From Thermotogaceae bacterium (GTDB taxonomy: Bacteria; Thermotogota; Thermotogae; Thermotogales; Thermotogaceae): a stretch of DNA of 6,822 nucleotides. The translations under genes were made by a program, and so were the position numbers. Shown piece after piece: positions 1-5,622 of this stretch (position 1 is its first letter; each line of letters begins with the position of its first letter). Location of the stretch: assembly GCA_027038385.1 (NCBI GenBank), contig JALVXE010000191.1:1-6822 (forward strand), in the 5' to 3' direction. A model generated the notes under the pieces. The model was not told where the DNA came from and made no database searches. It saw nothing but the letters and a program-made list of their open reading frames with translations.

Positions 1-1087
1 GTCTCGCCTCCTCCCTCTGAACAAGCTTTAGAAGAAATTCCCCTAAGCGTTTTGTAGAATTGCCGTCGTGGTGTTTGTGAAAGAACGATAAAGAGGCTTT
101 TAGGTCGTATCTGGAGAAGTCAGAGTTTTCTAAATCCAGCACTTCTTTTAATTTGGATATTCTTGGGCCGGGCATATGCACAGGATTTTTGGGATCAACG
201 ACGAGCCCTCTAACCTCTTGGAAGTAATCTATGTCCGGCTGATAGAACACGATAGGTTTCTGCAGGAAGAGGTAGTCCACGTATATAGAGCTGTAGTCTG
301 TGATGAGGATATCAGATATCAGCATCAGCACTCGGGGATCCCGATATCTTTTGCTATCCACAATCCGTACGTTCTTGAAATCAGAGTCGCCTATTTTTAC
401 GCTATCAGTAAAGTAATGGGGTCTGAAGAGTATGAAGTAGTTGAGACTGTGTAAATGGGAATCCATACCTTTCAGTTCCAGTGTAAATGAGTTTAGTAAC
501 TTCTCGTCATAGTTGTTTTTAAGTAGCTTGCTTTCTCTATGCGTTGGTGCAAAAAGCATAACTTTCGCATCTCCTGAAATGCCGAGCTTCTTTCTCTCTC
601 GGAGTACCAATGATTTGTTGCCATTGTTTTTTACCAAGAAATCGTTTCTGGGATGGCCAACAGGAACGAACTTTGGTAGGGGTAGATCGTCTAGGAGTTC
701 GTGTCTCATGAAATACGTAGAGTCAAATTCAGAGTAGCAAATCACATAGTCGGTGTATTTTCTGAGCATCCTCCAATACCTTCTCGCTTTCTCGTTGAGA
801 ATTTCTTTCCTTCCAGGACTCCTTTTTGTACCTTTGCCGTGGTTCAAGAAAACGTTGAAAACCTTTTGCCTCGGAAGGATCTTGATGATTTTAGATGCCC
901 CTTGATATACGTTTATCGATTTTTTTGAAGTATTCACTAAAGAAAAGAAAAAGTGCTTCCAAGCCTTAGAAGCTTTCCCTAGCTTTTTCTCGAAGGCGTC
1001 ATAAACGATTAACTTTTCTCCTTTTAAGACTCTCCTTAAATTTTCGATAACATCAGAATCAAAATAACTCATGTATAGGATGCTCAG
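1..1087 (-). CDS. CDP-glycerol glycerophosphotransferase family protein (TagB/TagF-like), 3' end cut by window
   Basis: The 362 visible residues match the TagB/TagF glycerophosphotransferase family (Pfam Glyphos_transf). Members transfer glycerol phosphate or another polyol phosphate from a CDP donor to a lipid-linked glycan on the cytoplasmic face of the membrane. Family landmarks appear in order: NHG at 82-84 (candidate catalytic His83), GHPRND at 144-149, APTHRE at 180-185, RPH at 222-224, the signature SDILITDYSSIYVDYLF at 258-274 followed by KPIVFY, and DGNSTKR at 341-347. The last motif normally lies near the C-terminus, so only a few residues should be missing. There is no membrane segment or signal peptide. 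I chose the CTG at 1085-1087: AGGAGG lies 7 nt upstream, and this start keeps the first beta strand (SILYMSYF). The ATG at 1070-1072 is 22 nt from that site and has none of its own. It is the last visible gene of the operon, 18 bp after the GT4 gene. The actual donor (glycerol, ribitol or another polyol) cannot be read from sequence. Confidence 0.9.
   Translation of the reverse strand, partial: MSILYMSYFDSDVIENLRRVLKGEKLIVYDAFEKKLGKASKAWKHFFFSLVNTSKKSINVYQGASKIIKILPRQKVFNVFLNHGKGTKRSPGRKEILNEKARRYWRMLRKYTDYVICYSEFDSTYFMRHELLDDLPLPKFVPVGHPRNDFLVKNNGNKSLVLRERKKLGISGDAKVMLFAPTHRESKLLKNNYDEKLLNSFTLELKGMDSHLHSLNYFILFRPHYFTDSVKIGDSDFKNVRIVDSKRYRDPRVLMLISDILITDYSSIYVDYLFLQKPIVFYQPDIDYFQEVRGLVVDPKNPVHMPGPRISKLKEVLDLENSDFSRYDLKASLSFFHKHHDGNSTKRLGEFLLKLVQREEAR
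7..15 (-). promoter_or_regulatory. Strong Shine-Dalgarno sequence for a gene just beyond the left edge
   Basis: The minus strand reads GGGAGGAGG here, only a few bases before the window edge and inside the end of the glycerophosphotransferase gene. At normal spacing the start codon of the next operon gene would lie within the first bases outside the window, overlapping or abutting this gene's end. The position is seen; the next gene is inferred. Confidence 0.4.
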
Positions 1088-1094
1088 TGCAATT

Positions 1095-1100
1095 CCTCCT
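1095..1100 (-). promoter_or_regulatory. Shine-Dalgarno sequence that decides a CTG start
   Basis: AGGAGG on the minus strand lies in the 18-bp gap after the upstream GT4 gene's TGA stop. It is 7 nt before CTG (1085-1087), 1 nt before an in-frame ATT, and 22 nt before the first in-frame ATG. Only the CTG has normal spacing, so it is preferred as the start of the glycerophosphotransferase gene. Confidence 0.7.
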
Positions 1101-1105
1101 CTACC

Positions 1106-2191
1106 TCATTTAAGCGTTGCATATATATTCGTTAAGGTGTTCTCGAACTTATCCCACGAGAATTTTTCTAGATAAACCTTCCTTGCGTTTTTTCCAAATC
1201 TTTCCTTGCATTTCTTGATGTTTTCCAACGCTTTTATAAGCTCCTCCACATCACTGTAATTTACTGATAGACCTATTTCATTTTGATTGACTATTTCATC
1301 TATTCCTGTTCCTTTAGATACTACCAGAGGCACTCCAAGCATGGTAGCTTCGTAGAGCTTGTTAGGACTACTGAACTTATTGGAAGCAACATCAGGATCA
1401 TAAACGGCCATTATTACATCAGAGCATCCTTCTATATTTAAAGCTGTCTCGTAAGGGACTTTTCCAAAAAAAGTCATGTTTCTAATTCTATTTGCGGATT
1501 CTCTAACGAAAGTCTCTAATGGTCCATAACCAGCTATCCAGAATTCCCAAGATGGCATTCTCCGTGCGACTTCTATTATTTGCCTTATTCCCCTGTCTTC
1601 ATGTAATACCCCAACATATGATGCCAGATTTTCTTTTCGCCTTTTGAATCTACAATTTAATGGATAAATATCCTCAACAGTATTGTACAGGATGTACGGA
1701 TTTTTTTTGACTGACAGCTGTTTTTTTCTTCTATCATCTACGATGATAAAAGCATCCGAATGGTTTGCAATGAATTCTTCTAGTTTCTTAGCAATTCCTC
1801 TCAATGAATTCGGGAGTTTCCTGCTTATGTAGAAGGCATCCAAGACTTCATATACGATTTTTTTACGCTTGATTCTTGAAACGATATATGCCGGAAGAGC
1901 TGTATCTAGATCGAAAGAGTGGACGACATCAAATTTTGCAAAGGATAGTCTGTATATCAAGAATAGCTGCCATAGCAGCATTTTTATAAGGTTTTTAACA
2001 CCACTTCCGTAGGAGGCCCTCAGAGAAAAATTATCTATGTCTATACCGTTGATTTCCCTAGTTTTTTTCTCACCTTCTCTGTTCCACGATATAACTCTGA
2101 CCGTGTTTCCAAGTTTTTTGATAACCTTCGCTTCCTTCAACGGTTTCGGATCTGGAGGAACGGGAACGGATCTGAGCATTACAACGTTCAA
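1106..2191 (-). CDS. GT4-family glycosyltransferase (GT-B fold)
   Basis: This 361-residue protein is a cytoplasmic or membrane-associated GT-B glycosyltransferase, predicted to add one sugar from an NDP-sugar to the lipid-linked repeat unit. The N-terminal half shows a Rossmann-like start (NVVMLRSVPVPPDPKPLKEA) and FDVVHSFDLDTALPAY near 87-102. The C-terminal half shows LASYVGVLHEDRGIRQIIE near 189-207, WEFWIAGYGPLE near 215-226, and the donor-site segment SSPNKLYEATMLGVPLVVS at 274-292. That segment keeps the second Glu of the usual E-x7-E motif (E281), but the first is not an EG-type motif, as in other SPNK-type members. The start is TTG at 2189-2191: a GGAG-type site overlaps the upstream stop about 9 nt away, and the ATG four codons later would remove most of the first beta strand. 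It begins 6 bp after the EpsG-like gene. The sugar and linkage are unknown. Two long A runs occur near residues 155-164. Confidence 0.88.
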   Translation of the reverse strand: MNVVMLRSVPVPPDPKPLKEAKVIKKLGNTVRVISWNREGEKKTREINGIDIDNFSLRASYGSGVKNLIKMLLWQLFLIYRLSFAKFDVVHSFDLDTALPAYIVSRIKRKKIVYEVLDAFYISRKLPNSLRGIAKKLEEFIANHSDAFIIVDDRRKKQLSVKKNPYILYNTVEDIYPLNCRFKRRKENLASYVGVLHEDRGIRQIIEVARRMPSWEFWIAGYGPLETFVRESANRIRNMTFFGKVPYETALNIEGCSDVIMAVYDPDVASNKFSSPNKLYEATMLGVPLVVSKGTGIDEIVNQNEIGLSVNYSDVEELIKALENIKKCKERFGKNARKVYLEKFSWDKFENTLTNIYATLK

Positions 2192-2197
2192 AGCTCA

Positions 2198-3229
2198 TCA
2201 CTCCATAAACAAATTGTTATAGGGTATCCAACTATCAGAATGTACCCCAAAGAACATCCATATTATCATAGCGGATAAATATCCAATCGTTACTATATTT
2301 GATAGAATTGGCTTTTGAAGAGTATCCAAGTAACTCTTTAGTCTGTCGTAAAAGACCATCTGAACACTGTAAAAATATAGGAGCATCCTGTCGCCGAATG
2401 TCAGATTGGCAAATGCAAATAAGGACAGTAGGATAGCTACAAGGCTCATAAAATCCCAAATCTTTTCGTCTCCATATCTTTCATTGAATATTCCGATTTT
2501 TCTCAGTGTTATCCAGAGAATTGCTGGTAAGAAATTCATAAAAGCCCTGTACTTACCTCCAAAAGAGATCATTAGATTCTTTACGTAAAGGCCATAGAAA
2601 TTTTGAAAAATTTCTACAAGGATTGGAAATAAGAGTACTGTTGCTATAACGATCATTGAAAGAAACAACTTTCTCTTCTTAGAGAATATAAAATATAAGA
2701 TAGCTATGGCAGCTGTTTTGTGGAATGTCACAGCTATAACTATCAGAAGAAAAGCCAGGATGTTTCGATCTTTTTTAATACTCACTAGTGATAGCAAAGT
2801 TAAACCGATAGCCACGGATTGTCTGGTGTAACCCATTCCGACAACCATTATTAGATATGGATGGGATATTAACAATCCCATCAAAGGGTATTCCAGTTCT
2901 CTTAAGAAGTAAAAAAGTCCAAGCAAAAATATCGTAGCGCATACAAAATTCACACCGTATATTCCCCAGTTAAGCTTAGATGATAAGGCATTCAATAGGT
3001 TATAACCAAAATTTGATAGTATCATGCTTTCTGGATCAAATTTTAGTCCTTCGATTTTTATTCTTTCAAACCATTCCAAATAACTGTTCCAATCCCCACC
3101 AACCTCTTTTCTGAAGCCAACAAAAAAGATCAAATACAAAATGAGCAAAGCTAGTACGTATCTCTGAAATCTCTTTGGAGAAAGATTTGAAATCAGTATC
3201 AAAAGAAACATCATTATGTACGGGAACAT
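2198..3229 (-). CDS. EpsG/Wzy-like polysaccharide polymerase, membrane protein
   Basis: This 343-residue protein is strongly hydrophobic, with roughly nine or ten membrane segments, and resembles the EpsG family (a Wzy-type polymerase group in exopolysaccharide and O-antigen clusters). Characteristic features are FRKEVGGDWNSYLEWF at 39-54, GYTRQSVAIGL at 133-143, a conserved His-Lys (HKTAAI) at 170-175 in a hydrophobic stretch, FGDRMLLYF at 278-286, and IPYNN near the C-terminus. The length is usual for EpsG proteins. The inferred role is joining lipid-linked repeat units on the outer face of the cytoplasmic membrane, using conserved Arg and His residues. The start is ATG at 3227-3229 with GGAGG 9 nt upstream. 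This is the only ATG start among the genes here. It lies 4 bp after the upstream GT4 gene and 6 bp before the next one, so coupling is likely. This stretch looks more A+T-rich than the flanking genes. The exact linkage made cannot be predicted. Confidence 0.85.
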   Translation of the reverse strand: MFPYIMMFLLILISNLSPKRFQRYVLALLILYLIFFVGFRKEVGGDWNSYLEWFERIKIEGLKFDPESMILSNFGYNLLNALSSKLNWGIYGVNFVCATIFLLGLFYFLRELEYPLMGLLISHPYLIMVVGMGYTRQSVAIGLTLLSLVSIKKDRNILAFLLIVIAVTFHKTAAIAILYFIFSKKRKLFLSMIVIATVLLFPILVEIFQNFYGLYVKNLMISFGGKYRAFMNFLPAILWITLRKIGIFNERYGDEKIWDFMSLVAILLSLFAFANLTFGDRMLLYFYSVQMVFYDRLKSYLDTLQKPILSNIVTIGYLSAMIIWMFFGVHSDSWIPYNNLFME

Positions 3230-3233
3230 GAAT

Positions 3234-4322
3234 TCATTCCTCCGTATAGAGTCTTAAATACTTAGATAGGAATTTTCTTACATGTGAAGTTCCTTTTGTC
3301 TGTCTGCACAGTTTTTCCCCTTCTAGTACCTGGAGAATATAGCTTATCATCAAATGTACATCGTTCGTTGAGCAGTTTGTTAGATAGCTCGTACAACCTA
3401 CATCAGTACTCACAACTGGGACGTTGTTGTTCAAGGCTTCCAATATCACTAGGGGCATTCCCTCGTAATCTGATGTCAACAAGAACACATCGAAATCCGT
3501 CATAAGCTTGCTTGCGTCTTCGCGAAATCCCAAAAAGAAAACTTTTTCTTTTATCTCAGAATGCGCTTCTATGTATTCACTGACTTTCCTTGAATAATAA
3601 TCTTCTACCAGCGATCCACCTATCCACACGAAAACAACGTCATCTCTTTTTTTAAGAACTTCTGTGGCTACTTTTAAAAATCTCATAGGGTTCTTCGGTC
3701 TATCCAATCTCGCAATGTTTCCAACTATCTTGACGTTATCAGGAATTTCAAGCTCTTTCCTTAGAGTTCCCTTTGGATATGGTTCTTCGGGGATTACAAC
3801 GTTTGGTATAATCACATACTGACTTTCTTTTCCTATATTGTACTTTTTAGCTCTTTCTTTCTCCCTCTCGCATAAAAGAACGATTTTATCGGTAAACTTT
3901 GCTGCGAATCTTTCCGCCATGATAAATATTTTCTTCTTCAACTCAGAATACTGCTCTATTCCCCAGAATCCATGAATTGTGTATATTATCTTATTCACGC
4001 CCGCCAATTTGGCGGCTATTCTTCCCAAAAAGCCAGCTTTTGAAGAATGAAGGTGGACCACATCGTACTTTCTTTTCCTTATAAGCGAATATATCTCGTG
4101 CAGAGCTTTGATATCGTCAAAAAAAGATACTTCTCTTTTTAGATGCTTTATAAAGTGATGTTTTACTCCCAACTCATCCAGCTTTTTTACTAATCTTCCG
4201 TCTCCTTGGCCATATGCAACTTCTATATCAAATTTATCCTTTAGACCGTAAGCAATTGTATATAAAACCTTCTGAGCTCCTGCCCAATCTGATCTTGTGA
4301 CCAGCTGGAGTACTTTTTTCAC
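3234..4322 (-). CDS. GT4-family glycosyltransferase, exopolysaccharide type
   Basis: This 362-residue GT-B enzyme is predicted to add a sugar to the lipid-linked intermediate made by the adjacent sugar-phosphate transferase. The N-terminal domain has TRSDWAGAQKVLYTIAYGL at 9-27 (acceptor side), DVVHLHSSKAGFLGRIAAKLAG at 87-108 and IIYTIHGF at 112-119. The C-terminal domain has IPNVV at 172-176, VGNIARLDRPKNP at 200-212, VFVWIGG at 230-236, VFFLGFRED at 261-269 and the donor motif SDYEGMPLVILEAL at 284-297, giving an intact E-x7-E pair (E287, E295). The tail after residue 305 is odd: it reads STDVGCTSYLTNC where relatives often carry a Gly-Gly-x-x-Glu loop, and the last 50 residues are compact. 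The GTG start at 4320-4322 overlaps the upstream stop as GTGA, with a GAGGTG-type site 4 nt before it. The sugar specificity is unknown. Confidence 0.9.
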   Translation of the reverse strand: MKKVLQLVTRSDWAGAQKVLYTIAYGLKDKFDIEVAYGQGDGRLVKKLDELGVKHHFIKHLKREVSFFDDIKALHEIYSLIRKRKYDVVHLHSSKAGFLGRIAAKLAGVNKIIYTIHGFWGIEQYSELKKKIFIMAERFAAKFTDKIVLLCEREKERAKKYNIGKESQYVIIPNVVIPEEPYPKGTLRKELEIPDNVKIVGNIARLDRPKNPMRFLKVATEVLKKRDDVVFVWIGGSLVEDYYSRKVSEYIEAHSEIKEKVFFLGFREDASKLMTDFDVFLLTSDYEGMPLVILEALNNNVPVVSTDVGCTSYLTNCSTNDVHLMISYILQVLEGEKLCRQTKGTSHVRKFLSKYLRLYTEE

Positions 4323-5506
4323 TTTGCACCTCTTCTAAAGATCATAGCTTCGGGAGTTTGGAGCATTATCACGATATCGAGAATGAGACCCTCGTTTTTG
4401 ATGTACCAAAGATCATAGCTGAGCTTCTGCATGGTTTCGTAAGTGTTGGTTGCATACTTGTACATGAGCTGTGCCCATCCTGTTATTCCTGGCCTTGTGG
4501 CATATCTGAATCCGTATGGAAGGATTTCTTTCTCAAATTTTTCTGCTAAATCTATTTGCTCAGGTCGTGGACCAACGACACTCATCTCACCCTTCAAAAC
4601 GTTGATGAACTGTAGAACCTCGTCTATTCTAAATGCCCTCATGAATTTCCCTACTCTCATAATCCTGTGCTCTTCGTCTGTGGCGAATTTTCCACCAGAG
4701 TAGTTCTGGTCGTTTCTCATACTCCTGAATTTGTACATTGTGAACACTTCCCTATTCTTTCCATACCTTTTCTGCTTGAAGATTATAGGCCTTCCATCCT
4801 CTATGAGTATGAGCAGCGTTACAAAAAGCATAACTGGTGAGAAGATCGCAATTCCCAGTATAGAAACGATAATGTCCAGAATTCTTTTTGAAGGATAGTC
4901 CGAGAAGCTTTTGAAAATTCCTTCGTAATGGTCTCCAAATCTTTCAATCATCTCAACAGGTATTCTCTTCAGGTATTTCTCAACGAGCTCGTATACAACT
5001 GGAGATTTCTCAAGGAGTCTTTGAAGGTCCTGGGATGTGGCCACAACACTTTCTTGGGGATATTCCAATATATGAGGGTTCGCCGGCTTGAAGTGGATTT
5101 TTCCCATGGTCTTCTCTTCTATCTCATCAAAGATTTCCCTCAGCTCTTCGAAATCCTCTGCGTCTACTATGTAAGTCTTTTTCGGGATGAGCTTTAGGAG
5201 AACCAGGAAGAGAATAGTGTTGGAAGCAGATAGAAGAGCAGATAAAACCATTGAATACAGCCAAGAGGCGTTTAAAGAGAGCGGATATAAGACAACATTT
5301 GAGAGCATGATCCCGGTAAAAGCTCTGACGAGTTGGTTTGGTAGCTTGACAAGATTTTTCGGGTCGTAGACCCTGAACGAGAACATTCCAAGGAGGAAAA
5401 ATAAACCCACAACTAGCGCTTTAAGAAATATCACACCAAGCGCGTGAAAAAAATATAAAGATATCGCAAGATCCACTGCAGCTACAACATACAAAATTGA
5501 ATCCAC
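4319..5506 (-). CDS. Polyprenyl-phosphate sugar-1-phosphate transferase (polyprenol phosphosugar transferase, WcaJ/PssY-like), short form
   Basis: This is the initiating enzyme of the glycan pathway. It is predicted to transfer a sugar-1-phosphate from an NDP-sugar to undecaprenyl phosphate. Counting 395 residues from GTG at 5504-5506, four N-terminal hydrophobic segments lie near 3-21, 24-42, 61-79 and 83-105. A short soluble region follows (110-200), then a membrane segment near 210-235 and the catalytic domain (Pfam Bac_transf). Visible family motifs are YPSKRILDII, FKQKRYGKN, FTMYKFRSM, TDEEHRI (candidate catalytic Asp-Glu, 277-278), IDEVLQFINVLKGEMSVVGPRP ending at 315, and RPGITGWAQ ending at 346. 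WcaJ-type relatives are usually about 460-480 residues; the linker is what is short here. The start has AGGAGGGG just upstream. An in-frame GTG nine codons earlier has no ribosome-binding site. It is the first operon gene and overlaps the next by 4 bp. The sugar cannot be told from sequence. Confidence 0.92.
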   Translation of the reverse strand: MDSILYVVAAVDLAISLYFFHALGVIFLKALVVGLFFLLGMFSFRVYDPKNLVKLPNQLVRAFTGIMLSNVVLYPLSLNASWLYSMVLSALLSASNTILFLVLLKLIPKKTYIVDAEDFEELREIFDEIEEKTMGKIHFKPANPHILEYPQESVVATSQDLQRLLEKSPVVYELVEKYLKRIPVEMIERFGDHYEGIFKSFSDYPSKRILDIIVSILGIAIFSPVMLFVTLLILIEDGRPIIFKQKRYGKNREVFTMYKFRSMRNDQNYSGGKFATDEEHRIMRVGKFMRAFRIDEVLQFINVLKGEMSVVGPRPEQIDLAEKFEKEILPYGFRYATRPGITGWAQLMYKYATNTYETMQKLSYDLWYIKNEGLILDIVIMLQTPEAMIFRRGAK

Positions 5507-5510
5507 TGAA

Positions 5511-5540
5511 CCCCTCCTGAAGATAAGACTCACTTCGGGG
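5511..5540 (-). promoter_or_regulatory. Leader hairpin that could cover the first operon ribosome-binding site
   Basis: In the minus-strand leader, CCCCGAAG (5533-5540) can pair with CTTC (5519-5522) and GGGG (5511-5514). The 3' side has a 4-nt bulge, AGGA, and the loop is 10 nt. The 3' arm contains most of the AGGAGGGG site of the sugar-phosphate transferase gene. The complementarity is seen; control of translation by it is inference, and the bulged stem may be weak. Confidence 0.3.
5513..5518 (-). promoter_or_regulatory. Shine-Dalgarno sequence deciding the start of the sugar-phosphate transferase
   Basis: AGGAGG (continuing as AGGAGGGG) lies 6 nt before GTG 5504-5506. The longer in-frame candidate, GTG at 5531-5533, has no purine-rich site before it and would place this strong site inside the coding region. 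The shorter start is therefore preferred. Confidence 0.8.
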
Positions 5541-5566
5541 ACATCTGGATCAATTTGTGATATAAC
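5538..5566 (+). promoter_or_regulatory. Predicted sigma70-type promoter for the molybdopterin oxidoreductase gene
   Basis: A GGGACA -35 box (4 of 6 consensus bases, 5538-5543), a 17-bp spacer and a TATAAC -10 box (5 of 6, 5561-5566) are preceded by TG-A, giving an extended -10 element. Transcription would start near 5573, leaving a leader of about 50 nt to the TTG start at 5623. This is a consensus match by eye only. Confidence 0.45.
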
Positions 5567-5585
5567 TCCAAGATGAATTATATCA
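5558..5585. repeat. 8-bp perfect inverted repeat formed by the two -10 regions
   Basis: TGATATAA (5558-5565) and TTATATCA (5578-5585) are exact reverse complements separated by 12 bp. They coincide with the extended -10 boxes of the two opposed promoters. The 20-bp spacing between half-site centres, about two helical turns, would also suit a dimeric DNA-binding regulator. No regulator is identified here. Confidence 0.55.
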
Positions 5586-5604
5586 GCTCTCGCTATGAAG
5601 TCTA
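5577..5604 (-). promoter_or_regulatory. Predicted sigma70-type promoter for the polysaccharide operon
   Basis: On the minus strand, TAGACT (-35, 4 of 6, at 5599-5604), a 16-bp spacer and a perfect TATAAT -10 box (5577-5582) are preceded by TG-A as an extended -10 element. Transcription would start near 5570, giving a leader of about 64 nt before GTG 5506. It is the best promoter-like sequence upstream of the five-gene operon, and I noticed no convincing terminator between the genes. Confidence 0.55.
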
Positions 5605-5609
5605 CAATT

Positions 5610-5614
5610 AGGAG
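5610..5614 (+). promoter_or_regulatory. Shine-Dalgarno sequence supporting a TTG start
   Basis: AGGAG is followed by 8 nt and then TTG (5623-5625). The next in-frame ATG, at 5638, would delete Cys5 of the iron-sulfur motif, so the TTG with this site is the better start. Confidence 0.65.
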
Positions 5615-5622
5615 TGAGGTTT

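Noticed and set aside
176..928. Plus-strand open frames at 176-454, 513-737 and 701-928
   Set aside because: They lie opposite the glycerophosphotransferase gene, whose translation shows clear family motifs throughout. Their own translations show no recognisable domain.
3210..3238. Mini-ORF starting at the ATG at 3236-3238, just before the EpsG-like gene
   Set aside because: It is only a few codons long in another frame. The ATG at 3227-3229 uses the same ribosome-binding site and opens the real gene.
3234..3410. Possible frameshift explaining the odd tail of the first GT4 enzyme
   Set aside because: I read an alternative frame through the segment and found no GT4-like continuation, and the existing frame ends with a plausible helix and close coupling to the next gene.
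2037..5369. Other open frames opposite or within the operon genes (for example 2235-2459 minus, 3284-3505 plus, 4443-4703 plus, 4928-5197 plus)
   Set aside because: They are shadow frames of well-supported genes and show no recognisable domain.
5507..5533. Earlier GTG start (5531-5533) for the sugar-phosphate transferase
   Set aside because: It has no ribosome-binding site and would bury the strong AGGAGGGG sequence in the coding region. GTG 5504-5506 has ideal spacing.
5530..5544. Four-codon leader peptide (Met-Ser-Pro-Lys) in the operon leader
   Set aside because: It is in frame from ATG to TGA but has no ribosome-binding site and no repeated regulatory codons. It is probably chance.
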